A program made the position numbers and the translations under genes. From DAHUYF01 sp035945115 (GTDB taxonomy: Bacteria; Pseudomonadota; Alphaproteobacteria; ATCC43930; CGMCC-115725), in assembly GCA_035945115.1 (NCBI GenBank), contig DASZAN010000201.1, positions 62,001 through 126,000 on the forward strand: a stretch of DNA of 64,000 nucleotides, written 5' to 3'. Positions 15,915 through 24,311 of the stretch are shown here, piece after piece. A model generated the notes under the pieces. The model did not search any database. It saw nothing but the letters and a program-made list of their open reading frames with translations, and was not told the origin of the DNA. Within the stretch, counting starts at the first letter, position 1; each line of letters opens with the position of its first letter.

Positions 15915-17227
15915 GCGGCGGCGCGCTCGAGGAGTGCCACGAAAAAGCCGTCGGTGCCGTGACGCGCCGGGGTGAGGCGCAGCATCTCGCCTTCGGCGGG
16001 CGCGTCCGTTCCGATCACCGCGCACCAAACCGGTCCGACCGGACGTAGCGAGAACGCCGGATGGCCTGCGAGAAAATGCGCGACCTGCTGCTCATTCTCC
16101 TCGGCAAGCAGCGAGCAGGTGACATAGACAAGGCGGCCGCCGGGTTTCACCAGGCGCTGGGCGCTGTCGAGAATCTCCGCCTGGAGTGCGGTGAGCTCGG
16201 CGAGGTCTTCGGGCCGGAGGCGCCACTTCGCATCGGGATTGCGCCGCCAGGTGCCGGTGCCGGCGCAGGGGGCGTCGACGAAGACGCGATCGAATCCGTG
16301 GGCGTGGCGCTTCACCCACTTGTCGCGCGCACTCGTGAGCGGCACGCGCTGCACGATGCTGGCGCCGGCGCGGCGAAGACGCTCGGTCGCGCGCTCGAGC
16401 CGCTTTGCAGCGATGTCGCAGGCGACGAGGTGGCCGCGGTTTTCCATGGATGCAGCGAGCGCCAGCGTCTTGCCGCCGGCGCCGGCGCAGAAATCGACGA
16501 CGCGCATGCCGGGCCGCGCATCGGCAAGGAGCGCCGCCAGCTGCGAGCCCTCGTCTTGGACTTCGACGGCGCCACTGCGGAAGATGTCGAGCATACCGAG
16601 CGGGATGCGCTCGAACACGCGAAGACCGATGGGCGAGAGCGGCATCCGTGCCGCCTCGACGCCCTCGCGGTCGAGGGCCGCGCGCGCCTTCTCGCGGTCC
16701 TCGACCTTGAGTCGGTTGACACGCAGGTCGAGCGCCGCCGTGCCGGAGAGCGCCGCCATCTCGCGCTGAAGGCCACGCCCGAACACTGCCTCGAGATGGG
16801 GATGGAGCCATGCCGGATAATTGCCGCGCACGTCGGGCGGCATGTCCTTGTGCTCGATCTTCTCCGGCGGCAGCGCTTCGAGAAGCCGCTTCTCCATGAG
16901 CGTGAGCGGCGCCGGACGGAAGCGATCGCCATCGCATGCCTCCTCGATGGCGCGCGGTGGCCAGCCCTCGATCAGCACGAGCGCCGCCAAAAGCCGACGT
17001 CGTGCATCCCGCGGCAGGCCCCGCCCTTCCCGCTCGATCCACCAATCGAGCGCGGCCCGCTGGCGCAGCACGGCATAGATGTGCTGGGAGATTGCCGCCC
17101 GATCCTTGGCGCCGGCAAAGCGATGGCGGCGGAAATAATTCGCGACGATGTCGTCGGCGGGCGCGCGGGCGTTCTCGATTTCGTCGAGAAGGTGGATGGC
17201 GGCTTCGAGACGCGCGCCGGGTGTCAT
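15908..17227 (-). CDS. RsmB/NOP-family rRNA m5C methyltransferase
   Basis: 439 residues. The N-terminal NusB-like part (ARLEAAIHLLDEIENARAPADDIVANYF) is followed by a Rossmann methyltransferase: VVDFCAGAGGKTLALAASM binds S-adenosylmethionine, DAPCAGTGTWRRNPD holds the catalytic Pro-Cys motif, and LVYVTCSLLAEENEQQV the second cysteine. It should methylate a cytosine in 16S rRNA. The precise target (C967-type) is inferred from family only. It is downstream of guaB, separated by a short repetitive spacer. Confidence 0.88.
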   Translation of the reverse strand: MTPGARLEAAIHLLDEIENARAPADDIVANYFRRHRFAGAKDRAAISQHIYAVLRQRAALDWWIEREGRGLPRDARRRLLAALVLIEGWPPRAIEEACDGDRFRPAPLTLMEKRLLEALPPEKIEHKDMPPDVRGNYPAWLHPHLEAVFGRGLQREMAALSGTAALDLRVNRLKVEDREKARAALDREGVEAARMPLSPIGLRVFERIPLGMLDIFRSGAVEVQDEGSQLAALLADARPGMRVVDFCAGAGGKTLALAASMENRGHLVACDIAAKRLERATERLRRAGASIVQRVPLTSARDKWVKRHAHGFDRVFVDAPCAGTGTWRRNPDAKWRLRPEDLAELTALQAEILDSAQRLVKPGGRLVYVTCSLLAEENEQQVAHFLAGHPAFSLRPVGPVWCAVIGTDAPAEGEMLRLTPARHGTDGFFVALLERAAAQ

Positions 17228-17290
17228 GGGAAGCTCTCAGCTCTCAGCCGTCAGCTCTCGGCTTGGCTGATAGCTGAAAGCTGACCGCTG
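17228..17290. repeat. Short AGCTCTCAG repeats between guaB and the methyltransferase gene
   Basis: The spacer holds several near-identical copies of AGCTCTCAG/AGCTGAAAGC in both orientations, able to form hairpins. This is a familiar type of intergenic low-complexity spacer and may end guaB transcription. Confidence 0.5.
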
Positions 17291-17295
17291 GCGGC

Positions 17296-18759
17296 TCACA
17301 TGTCCTGCCGATAGTTCGGCGCCTCGCGCGTAATCGCGATGTCGTGGACGTGGCTTTCGCGCAAGCCCGCGCCGGTGATCTGCACGAAGCGGCAGTTCTT
17401 CTGCATCTCCGCGATGGTGCGGTTGCCGGTGTAGCCCATGGCGGCGCGCAACCCGCCGACGAGCTGGTGGATGACGTTCGCCACCGGTCCCTTGTGCGGC
17501 ACGCGGCCTTCGACGCCTTCCGGCACCAGCTTGAGCGCGCTCGACACTTCCTGCTGGAAGTAGCGGTCGGCCGAGCCGCGCGCCATCGCGCCCACCGATC
17601 CCATGCCGCGGTAAGATTTATACGTGCGGCCCTGATAGAGGAAGACTTCGCCCGGACTTTCGTCGGTGCCGGCGAAGAGCGAACCGAGCATCACGCAATC
17701 GGCGCCGGCGGCGATCGCCTTGGCGAGATCGCCCGAATATTTGACGCCGCCGTCGGCAATCACCGGCACATCCTTCTTGCGGCATTGAGCAACGACATCG
17801 AGGATCGCCGTCAGCTGCGGCACGCCGACGCCGGCGACGACGCGCGTGGTGCAGATGGAGCCGGGACCGATGCCGACCTTGACGGCGTCGGCACCGGCTT
17901 CGATTAAAGCCTCCGCTCCCTCGCCGGTCGCCACGTTGCCGGCGATGATCTGCGAGTAATTGCTGAGCCGGCGGATGCGCTTCACCGTCTCGAGGACGCG
18001 GGTGGAGTGGCCGTGCGCCGTGTCCACCACCAGCACGTCGACGCCAGCATCGAAGAGCGCTTCGGCGCGCGCCACGCCATCATCGCCGGTGCCGGTCGCG
18101 GCGGCAGCGCGCAGCCGGCCGTGGTCGTCCTTGCAGGCGAAGGGAAATTTCTGCGACTTCTCGATGTCCTTCACGGTGATGAGGCCGACGCAGCGATAGG
18201 CATCGTCCACCACCAGGAGCTTCTCGATGCGGTGCTGGTGCAAGAGCCGCATCGCCTCCTCGCGGGCAACATTCTCGCGCACCGTCACCAGCTTCTCGTG
18301 CGTCATCAGCTCCGAGATCGGCTGCGCGGCATTGGTGGCGAAGCGCACGTCGCGGTTGGTGACGATGCCGACGAGGCGCTGCGAGCGGCGCTCCACCACG
18401 GGAATGCCGGAGATGCGATTGTCGGCCATGAGCTTCAGCGCGTCGGCGAGCGTCTCGTCGGGATGAATGGTGACGGGATTGACCACCATGCCCGCCTCGA
18501 ACTTCTTCACCTTGCGCACTTCGTTCGCCTGCTCGGCAATGCCGAGATTGCGGTGGATGACGCCGAGCCCGCCCGCCTGCGCCATGGCGATGGCAAGTGC
18601 GCTCTCCGTCACCGTGTCCATCGCCGCGGAGATGATGGGAATGCCGAGGCTCACCGCGCGGGTGAGCCGGGTTCGCGTTTCGGTCTCGGTGGGCAAGATC
18701 GACGATGCCGCCGGCACGAGCAGCACGTCGTCGAAAGTGAGCGCCTCGCGGATTTCCAT
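17296..18759 (-). CDS. guaB: IMP dehydrogenase
   Basis: Oxidises IMP to XMP with NAD+, the committed step of GTP synthesis. 487 residues with the TIM barrel (LTFDDVLLVPAASSILPTETETRTRLTR at the N-terminus), two CBS domains inserted at about residues 95-215 (MADNRISGIPVVE, VNPVTIHPDETLAD), and the catalytic loop GIGPGSICTTRVVAGVG containing the active-site cysteine. DGGVKYSGDLAKAIAAGA and the YRGMGS flap are present. Start ATG 18759. Confidence 0.97.
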   Translation of the reverse strand: MEIREALTFDDVLLVPAASSILPTETETRTRLTRAVSLGIPIISAAMDTVTESALAIAMAQAGGLGVIHRNLGIAEQANEVRKVKKFEAGMVVNPVTIHPDETLADALKLMADNRISGIPVVERRSQRLVGIVTNRDVRFATNAAQPISELMTHEKLVTVRENVAREEAMRLLHQHRIEKLLVVDDAYRCVGLITVKDIEKSQKFPFACKDDHGRLRAAAATGTGDDGVARAEALFDAGVDVLVVDTAHGHSTRVLETVKRIRRLSNYSQIIAGNVATGEGAEALIEAGADAVKVGIGPGSICTTRVVAGVGVPQLTAILDVVAQCRKKDVPVIADGGVKYSGDLAKAIAAGADCVMLGSLFAGTDESPGEVFLYQGRTYKSYRGMGSVGAMARGSADRYFQQEVSSALKLVPEGVEGRVPHKGPVANVIHQLVGGLRAAMGYTGNRTIAEMQKNCRFVQITGAGLRESHVHDIAITREAPNYRQDM

Positions 18760-18871
18760 GGAGCCAATCCTTTCCCCGCCGGGGATTCCAAGGTTGGCGA
18801 CGCACTATACACAATGGAGGGCGTATGGGAAGCCGCGAGACACGGCAGAGGCACAGGGCTGCAATGCGGCC

Positions 18872-18979
18872 GGTGCGCCCTTCGAGACGCTCAAGGATGA
18901 GGAAAATCGAGTCGGGCATCTACGGACGGTGAGGGCCACGAAGAAAAGACCTCATCCTAAGCCTGTCGAAGGACGCACC
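18872..18979. repeat. Inverted repeat upstream of guaB
   Basis: Arms of about 30 bp at 18872-18902 (GGTGCGCCCTTCGA...GGATGAGG) and 18950-18979 are imperfect reverse complements, separated by 47 bp. This resembles a widespread alphaproteobacterial intergenic repeat containing CTTCGAGACGCTC and CTCATCCT. The 224-bp gap it occupies otherwise holds only the guaB upstream region. Confidence 0.65.
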
Positions 18980-18983
18980 ATGC

Positions 18984-19718
18984 TCATGCAGCGGAACTGC
19001 CGCCCCTGAACCCCTGCGCCACCACATAGACCTCCGCCGATGCGGCGCGGCTTGCCGGCGGCTTCACGTGACGCACGCTGACAAAATCGCGCTTAAGGGC
19101 CTCGAGCAACGTCCGCTCGCTCCCGCCCTGAAGCACCTTGGCGATGAAGGTGCCGCGCGGCGCCAGCACGTCGCGGGCGAAGTCGTAGGCCGCCTCGGCG
19201 AGCGCCATGATGCGGAGGTGGTCGGTCGTGGCGTGGCCCGTGGTGGGCGCCGCCATGTCGCTCAGCACCACATCGGCGGGACCGCCCAGCGCTTGGCGCA
19301 GGCGCTCTGGCGCGTCCGCCGCGAGGAAATCCCCCGCGAGCAACACGGCGCCGGGAACGGGATCCATCGCGAGATAGTCGATGCCGACGACTTTGCCGCG
19401 GCCGTCCGCCGCTTTGACGCGGGCCGCCGCTACTTGCGTCCAGCCGCCAGGCGCCGCGCCCAAATCGACGATACGCGCGCCGGGCTTCAGGAAATGGAAG
19501 CGGTCGTCGAGCTGGATGAGCTTGAAGGCGGCGCGCGAGCGGTAGCCCAAGCGTTTCGCCTCGCTCACATAGGGGTCGTTGAGCTGGCGCTCGAGCCATT
19601 GCGTCGAGGATGCCTTGCGCCGACCGGCGGTCTTGACCCGCACCGCGGGCGCGCGAGCCGTGGTCGGCGCCATGCCGTCCTGCCGTGCCGACCGGCCGCG
19701 GCCGCGGTTTCCCCTCAC
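18984..19718 (-). CDS. rlmE: 23S rRNA 2'-O-methyltransferase RlmE (FtsJ)
   Basis: Methylates the 2'-O of U2552 in the A-loop of 23S rRNA. Visible: the conserved SSTQWLERQLNDPYVSEAKRLGYRSRAAFKL, the SAM-binding IVDLGAAPGGWTQVA, VVLSDMAAPTTGH with the catalytic Asp, and FIAKVLQGGSE with the catalytic Lys. 244 residues from GTG 19718, which overlaps the ppx stop by 4 bp; ATG 19673 is an alternative start giving a more usual N-terminus. Confidence 0.95.
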   Translation of the reverse strand: MRGNRGRGRSARQDGMAPTTARAPAVRVKTAGRRKASSTQWLERQLNDPYVSEAKRLGYRSRAAFKLIQLDDRFHFLKPGARIVDLGAAPGGWTQVAAARVKAADGRGKVVGIDYLAMDPVPGAVLLAGDFLAADAPERLRQALGGPADVVLSDMAAPTTGHATTDHLRIMALAEAAYDFARDVLAPRGTFIAKVLQGGSERTLLEALKRDFVSVRHVKPPASRAASAEVYVVAQGFRGGSSAA

Positions 19719-20752
19719 CGTGCGGCGATGAGGCCGAAGAGGATGCCTTCGCGGATGCCGCGATCGGCGACGCGCAGCTTCCCCACCGGCCAGAGGCGGC
19801 AGATTGCGGCGAGGATGGCGCAGCCCGCGAGCACGAGGTCCGCCCGCTCATGGCCGATGCAGGGATGGGCCGCGCGCTCGGCATAGTCGAGCGTGACGAG
19901 ATAATCCGAGACGCGGCGCGCGCAATCGAAGCTGAGGATCGAGCCGTCGACAACGTTGCGGTTATAGCGCGGCAGCGCGAAGTTGATGCCGGCGAGCGTC
20001 GTCACCGTGCCGGAGCTGCCGAGCATCTGCACCTCGCCCGCGGCAATGCGCTCGGCGATGCCGTGGCGCTCGTCGAAGGGACGGATGGCGCGCGCCATCT
20101 CCTCTTCCATGGCGGCGTAGATATCGCGGCTCACCTCGTGCCCGCCATAGCGGTCGCTCAAGGTGACGACGCCCTGCGGCAACGACAAGAAGCCCTCGAC
20201 CACCGGCGCGAGCGCGGGATCGGCCGGAACGCGCAGCCAGACGAGCTCGGTCGAGCCGCCGCCGATATCGAAGACCAGCGCATGGGGAACGCGACGGTCC
20301 AAGAGCGGCGCACAGCCGACAACGACGAGCCGCGCCTCCTCATCGGTCGAGATGATCTCGATGGCGATCCCGGTGTCCTCGCGCACCCGCACCATGAAAT
20401 CGGCGCAGTTGGCGGCGCGGCGGCAGGCTTCCGTCGCCACGTAGCGGGCCTGCGTCACGCGGCGATGGGCGATCTTGCCGGCGCACACCTTGAGCGCCTC
20501 GATGGTGCGCGCCATCGCCGCTTCGGAGAGCATGCCCGTCGCCGCCAACCCCTCGCCGAGCCGCACGATGCGCGAGAAGGCGTCGATGACGCGGAAGCCG
20601 CGCCCGGCGCCGCGCGCCACCAGGAGACGGCAATTGTTGGTGCCGAGATCGAGCGCGGCATAAGTGTCGCGGAAGCCTGGCACGACGGGCGCCGGGGGCG
20701 GGCCGGGCGAGGTCGGCGGGGGTGAAAGGGCGTTCTCCAAGGCGCGGCGCAA
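19715..20752 (-). CDS. Ppx/GppA phosphatase (exopolyphosphatase-like)
   Basis: 345 residues of the ASKHA fold: YAALDLGTNNCRLLVAR (phosphate 1 loop), catalytic Glu region ARYVATEACRRAANC, and DIGGGSTELVW (phosphate 2 loop). Family members hydrolyse polyphosphate or pppGpp. The N-terminus is proline-rich and begins with TTG at 20752 without a clear ribosome site; the true start may be further inside. Shares an overlapping junction with rlmE, a pairing common in alphaproteobacteria. Confidence 0.87.
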   Translation of the reverse strand: MRRALENALSPPPTSPGPPPAPVVPGFRDTYAALDLGTNNCRLLVARGAGRGFRVIDAFSRIVRLGEGLAATGMLSEAAMARTIEALKVCAGKIAHRRVTQARYVATEACRRAANCADFMVRVREDTGIAIEIISTDEEARLVVVGCAPLLDRRVPHALVFDIGGGSTELVWLRVPADPALAPVVEGFLSLPQGVVTLSDRYGGHEVSRDIYAAMEEEMARAIRPFDERHGIAERIAAGEVQMLGSSGTVTTLAGINFALPRYNRNVVDGSILSFDCARRVSDYLVTLDYAERAAHPCIGHERADLVLAGCAILAAICRLWPVGKLRVADRGIREGILFGLIAAR

Positions 20753-20896
20753 CCCGTGGCGTGATAACGATAAATTCAGCGACCCAGACCATGCTACCCC
20801 AGGACGCGCCGGTTGCGAAGCCGGCCCGTCCTGCGCGCCGCCGCCCCTACCAGAGACCCGCGCTCTGTGCTATTGAGGCGAACCGGACGCCCGCGT

Positions 20897-20970
20897 TGGG
20901 GGATCGTCTAACGGTAGGACAGCGGACTCTGACTCCGCCAGTCTAGGTTCGAATCCTAGTCCCCCAGCCA
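20897..20970 (+). tRNA. tRNA-Gln (CUG anticodon), 3' CCA encoded
   Basis: Acceptor stem TGGGGGA/TCCCCCA, anticodon stem GCGGA/TCCGC around the loop CTCTGAC giving anticodon CUG, T-loop GGTTCGAATCC, and an encoded CCA at 20968-20970. It is intact and is the insertion site of the island: its 3' half is the left copy of the direct repeat. Confidence 0.95.
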
Positions 20971-20973
20971 CTT
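20929..20973 (+). other. Left attachment-site repeat (attL) within tRNA-Gln
   Basis: 45 bp from the anticodon loop through the CCA end and three bases beyond, repeated directly at 55985-56029 with one mismatch (44 of 45). Integrases that use tRNA genes leave exactly this arrangement, with the complete tRNA kept at one border. Confidence 0.88.
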
Positions 20974-21030
20974 TAATTTCAAATACTTATCGGCCGATTA
21001 GGTCAGCCTCGGCGAAACAGTTTGACAACT

Positions 21031-21282
21031 CTAGCGTTGCGGTTTGACACTTTTGTCCGCTTTCCGTTCCAGTTTTCTGATCGCTGCGGACGTGCGCCGG
21101 CGCGCATCTTCTTGCTTCGCATAATGCCGCGCCATGTCCTCCGTCTGGTGCCCGAGCACCGCCGCAATGGTGCGCGCGTCGCATCCCGCCTCCGCGAGCT
21201 TTTTGCCAACGGTGTGGCGCAGTCCGCGGAATGTGAGGCCCGGTTGCACTGTTCCCTCTGCCGTCAATGAATCCCTACTCAC
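21031..21282 (-). pseudogene. Tyrosine recombinase (integrase) C-terminal remnant
   Basis: 83 residues that match only the end of a phage-type integrase: FRGLRHTVGKKLAEAG (box II arginine), AAVLGHQTEDMARHY (His and nucleophilic Tyr). The SAM-like arm domain and most of the catalytic domain are missing; the frame stops making sense upstream where the ABC operon begins at 21310. Family integrases are about 400 residues. Position beside the tRNA border is typical for the enzyme that inserted the island. Decayed, so not expected to work. Confidence 0.82.
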
Positions 21283-21309
21283 TCAAGGGCGCGAGGGCGC
21301 ATTCGGTCG

Positions 21310-22071
21310 TCAGGCCATCGCCCCATCCTCGCCGCCCAGATACGCCTCTTGCACCGTCTTGGAGCGGCGGATGGCCTGCGGATCGCCGCTTTCGAGGACG
21401 CTTCCGTTGACCATGACCGTCAGCACATGCGCAACGCTGAACACGGCATCCATATCGTGCTCGACTAAGACGACGGCGTGGTCGGTCGCCAGCCGTGCGA
21501 TCAACGCGGTCATTCGCGATGATTCTTCAGCACCCATGCCGGCCAGCGGCTCATCCAATAACAGTACTTGCGGGGAAGTCGCGAGCGTCATTGCGATCTC
21601 AAGTTGACGTTGCTCGCCGTGGGAGAGCGTGCCTGCGAGACGGCCGGATTCCCGAGTCAATCCGATGAACTCAAGCACACGTTCGGCCGCATCATTGACA
21701 CCGCAATAGGAGCCGGCCGGTCGAAAGAAGCGCATCGAGCTCTTCAGTCGCGACTGGGCCGCAAGCCGGCAATTCTCGAATACGGTGAAGTGCGGGAAAA
21801 GATTGGTTTTTTGGTAGCTTCGGGCGATCCCCAACTGGGATATGCGATGAGCAGGTAATCCGGCGATTTCCCGGCCGTCGTAACGGATGCCACCAGCGCT
21901 TGGCGGAAGATCACCCGACAGCAAATTGAGCAACGTGGTCTTGCCGGCGCCATTGGGACCGATGATCGCGTGCACTTGCCGACGGCGGACCTCGAGCGAG
22001 ACCGCATTGACGGCCACGAGCCCCTCAAAGTGCTTTGACAGGCTCGAAACGGCGACGATCACCTCTGACAT
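21310..22071 (-). CDS. Branched-chain-type ABC transporter ATP-binding protein (second LivG-like)
   Basis: 253 residues from ATG 22071; the frame extends upstream but overlaps the transglutaminase gene. Walker A GPNGAGKTT, signature LSHGEQRQLEIAMTLA, Walker B LLLDEPLAGMG and switch His (VVLVEHDMDAV) are intact. It belongs to the LivG subfamily, as does the product of 23523; with LivF (22835) this makes three ATPases for one permease pair. It may replace LivG for another substrate or serve a separate permease. Last gene of the importer operon. Confidence 0.88.
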   Translation of the reverse strand: MSEVIVAVSSLSKHFEGLVAVNAVSLEVRRRQVHAIIGPNGAGKTTLLNLLSGDLPPSAGGIRYDGREIAGLPAHRISQLGIARSYQKTNLFPHFTVFENCRLAAQSRLKSSMRFFRPAGSYCGVNDAAERVLEFIGLTRESGRLAGTLSHGEQRQLEIAMTLATSPQVLLLDEPLAGMGAEESSRMTALIARLATDHAVVLVEHDMDAVFSVAHVLTVMVNGSVLESGDPQAIRRSKTVQEAYLGGEDGAMA

Positions 22072-22130
22072 CGGGTGTTTCCGTCCCTCAGCTTCATCGC
22101 CGTGCCCGAAGCGGAGATGGGCGGCTCTCC

Positions 22131-22820
22131 TCAACTCCGTCGCTCCGCTTCTTTGGTGAAGTCGCCGCGTTCACCTTCGCCAAGCGTGACAAGACGCGGA
22201 TATGCCTCGCGCATCGCCGGCATGATGATCTCTACGGGAACATCCGCATAGCTCCCACGCTGCCGGAGATACTCCATATGCGTCCGCCCCGCGCGGTCGA
22301 ATGGATGGAGGAGCGCGTCCGCGCGCCCGTCGAAGTCGAGCGCTTTCAGCTGAAACTTCTCGCATAATTCGCGATTAAAGGTGGGGGTCGCTTTCACCCA
22401 ACGTCCGTCGAGCCATAGTTCCGTGATGCCATGATAGATGAACGTGTCGGTGCCGATGAGCGCCAATAAACGCGGCGTCGCGAGATGGTTGCGAACATCT
22501 GCAAAGCCGATGCGTGCGGGAATGCCCGATGCCCGCGCTGCGGCCGCGAGCAGAGCCGCCTTCCCTACACAATAGCCACGGCCTCGGGCGAGCACCGCGC
22601 TCGCGCGGTAGGTTTCCGGATCATCATAAGGCATGTAAGGGTCGTAGCGGATCTCATCGCGCACCGCGTAGTAGAGCTTCACCGCAATGGCCAGCGGGTC
22701 GCGCTCGGCACCTGCAACGCGCGCAGCGAATGCCATCACATTCGGATTGTCACTATCAATGAAACGGGCGGGCAGCCGAAAGGCCGGGTCCAATTCCCCT
22801 CCCTTGGTTGCCGTCATCAT
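22131..22820 (-). CDS. Transglutaminase-like domain protein
   Basis: 229 residues with the papain-like transglutaminase core: GRGYCVGKAALLAAAARASGIPARIGFADVRNHL carries the Cys, YHGITELWLDGRWVKATPTFN the His and downstream Asp equivalent (here ATPTF in place of the usual DP-T). No signal peptide, so cytoplasmic. Such proteins may be peptidases or amide hydrolases. Its location between importer ATPase genes suggests it processes an imported conjugate, e.g. an amide-linked aromatic, but this is inference. Confidence 0.78.
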   Translation of the reverse strand: MMTATKGGELDPAFRLPARFIDSDNPNVMAFAARVAGAERDPLAIAVKLYYAVRDEIRYDPYMPYDDPETYRASAVLARGRGYCVGKAALLAAAARASGIPARIGFADVRNHLATPRLLALIGTDTFIYHGITELWLDGRWVKATPTFNRELCEKFQLKALDFDGRADALLHPFDRAGRTHMEYLRQRGSYADVPVEIIMPAMREAYPRLVTLGEGERGDFTKEAERRS

Positions 22821-22834
22821 CTATCTCCTCTTTG

Positions 22835-23536
22835 TCAAAGACCCAGATACGAAGCGCGAACACTTGGATCTTCCAGCAGATCGCGACCGCGGCCGCGGTG
22901 GACAATCGTTCCGGTCTCGATCACATAGCCGCGGTCGGCTATGCCGAGCGCGGCGATTGCGTTCTGCTCGACCAGCAGCACGGTAATGCCCGCCGCCTTG
23001 AGGTTCAAAATAACATCAAAGATCTCATCGACGAGCATCGGCGCGAGCCCCATGCTGGGCTCGTCCAAGAGCAGTAAGCGAGGTCGCGCCATCAGCGCAC
23101 GGCCAAGCGCCAGCATCTGCTGCTCCCCGCCCGACAGCTTGCCTGCCGCGGTGTGCCGGCGCTCTTTCAAGGAGGGAAAGCGGACATAAACGCGCTCGAT
23201 ATCCTCAACGATTGCCGTATCCCGCCTGAGATAGGCGCCGAGGCGTAAATGATCCTCAACGCTCAGCGGTGCGAATACCTGCCGACCCTCGGGGACATGA
23301 ACGATGCCCTTGGCAACGCGCCGATGGGCGGCCACGCGCTCCATTGACTCGCCGTCGAAGGCGATGCGGCCAGCAAGGATCGGTTGTACGCCCGAGATTG
23401 CCCGCAGCAGCGTTGTCTTCCCGGCGCCGTTCGATCCGACGAGAGTCACGATTTCCCGCTCGGGCACGTCAAGGCTCACGCCGCGCAAGGCGAGAATACG
23501 GCCATGGGCGCTGGTTACCTGCTCAACCGCCAGCAT
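22835..23536 (-). CDS. livF: ABC transporter ATP-binding protein LivF-like
   Basis: 233 residues from ATG 23536, which has GGGAG upstream. Walker A GSNGAGKTT, signature LSGGEQQMLALGRALMARP, Walker B LLLDEPSMGLAP, and the LivF-typical VLLVEQNAIAAL. One of two ATPases energising LivHM-type permeases. In an aromatic-degradation island it likely imports an aromatic acid, as HbaEFGH does for 4-hydroxybenzoate in Rhodopseudomonas (family knowledge); the ligand is not readable here. Confidence 0.9.
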   Translation of the reverse strand: MLAVEQVTSAHGRILALRGVSLDVPEREIVTLVGSNGAGKTTLLRAISGVQPILAGRIAFDGESMERVAAHRRVAKGIVHVPEGRQVFAPLSVEDHLRLGAYLRRDTAIVEDIERVYVRFPSLKERRHTAAGKLSGGEQQMLALGRALMARPRLLLLDEPSMGLAPMLVDEIFDVILNLKAAGITVLLVEQNAIAALGIADRGYVIETGTIVHRGRGRDLLEDPSVRASYLGL

Positions 23537-24311
23537 CGCGAATCTCCCGCGCACTGCGGCGACCGAGATAGGCTGCGATGACCGCAGGGTTCATTCGCAC
23601 CGCCTCCGCCGAGCCCTCCGCCAACTTTCGACCACCGTCGAGCACAAGCACCTCGTCCGAGATCCGCATGACGAAGCGCATGTCGTGCTCAACTAGGATC
23701 GTCGTCACCCCGTGGCGGACAATGCTCCGTACCAGCTTCTCAAGCTCTGCCGTCTCAACCGGATTGCACCCCGCCGCTGGCTCATCAAGGAGCAAAAGCT
23801 TCGGCTCAAGCGCAAGCGCGCGAGCAATCTCAAGCCGCCGAAGGCTGCCATAGGGGAGCGCGTCCGCAGGCTCGCTCTCTCTTGCGCCGAGCCCGACGAA
23901 AGCGAGGATTTCCTGCGCTCTTCCTCGGGTGGCGCGGTTCTGGCGCGCGATCGAGGGCAGCCCGAGCAGTGAAGCAACAAGGCCCCGTTCCTCGTAGAGG
24001 TGACGGGCGACCATCACGTTCTCGATCACGGTCATCTCGTTGAAGATTTGCAAGTTCTGAAACGTTCGCGCGATTCCTCTCGCCGCGAGGTGATGTGGCG
24101 GCATGCCGGTCACATCTTCTCCGGCAAGTACGATTCTACCGGCATCCGGCGTGTGAATGCCCGAGATGAGATTAAAGAGCGTTGTCTTGCCGGCACCATT
24201 CGGCCCAATGATCGAGAAGATGCGGCCTGCTTCTACGGCGAAGCAAAGGTTTTCGACCGCTCTCACGCCACCGAAACTGATTCCGAGATTCTGGGCTAGG
24301 AGAATGGTCAT
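23523..24311 (-). CDS. livG: ABC transporter ATP-binding protein LivG-like
   Basis: 262 residues. Walker A GPNGAGKTT, LivG loop SGIHTPDAGRIVLAGEDVTGMPPHHLAARGIARTFQNLQIF, signature region (YGSLRRLEIARALAL, a variant of LSGG), Walker B LLLDEPAAGCNP and LVEHDMRFVM. Overlaps the livM stop by 4 bp and livF's start, so translation is coupled. Confidence 0.9.
   Translation of the reverse strand: MTILLAQNLGISFGGVRAVENLCFAVEAGRIFSIIGPNGAGKTTLFNLISGIHTPDAGRIVLAGEDVTGMPPHHLAARGIARTFQNLQIFNEMTVIENVMVARHLYEERGLVASLLGLPSIARQNRATRGRAQEILAFVGLGARESEPADALPYGSLRRLEIARALALEPKLLLLDEPAAGCNPVETAELEKLVRSIVRHGVTTILVEHDMRFVMRISDEVLVLDGGRKLAEGSAEAVRMNPAVIAAYLGRRSAREIRDAGG

Noticed and set aside
21031..21282. Functional small integrase
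   Set aside because: Only the last 83 residues with part of the catalytic site remain; arm-binding and core-binding domains are missing.
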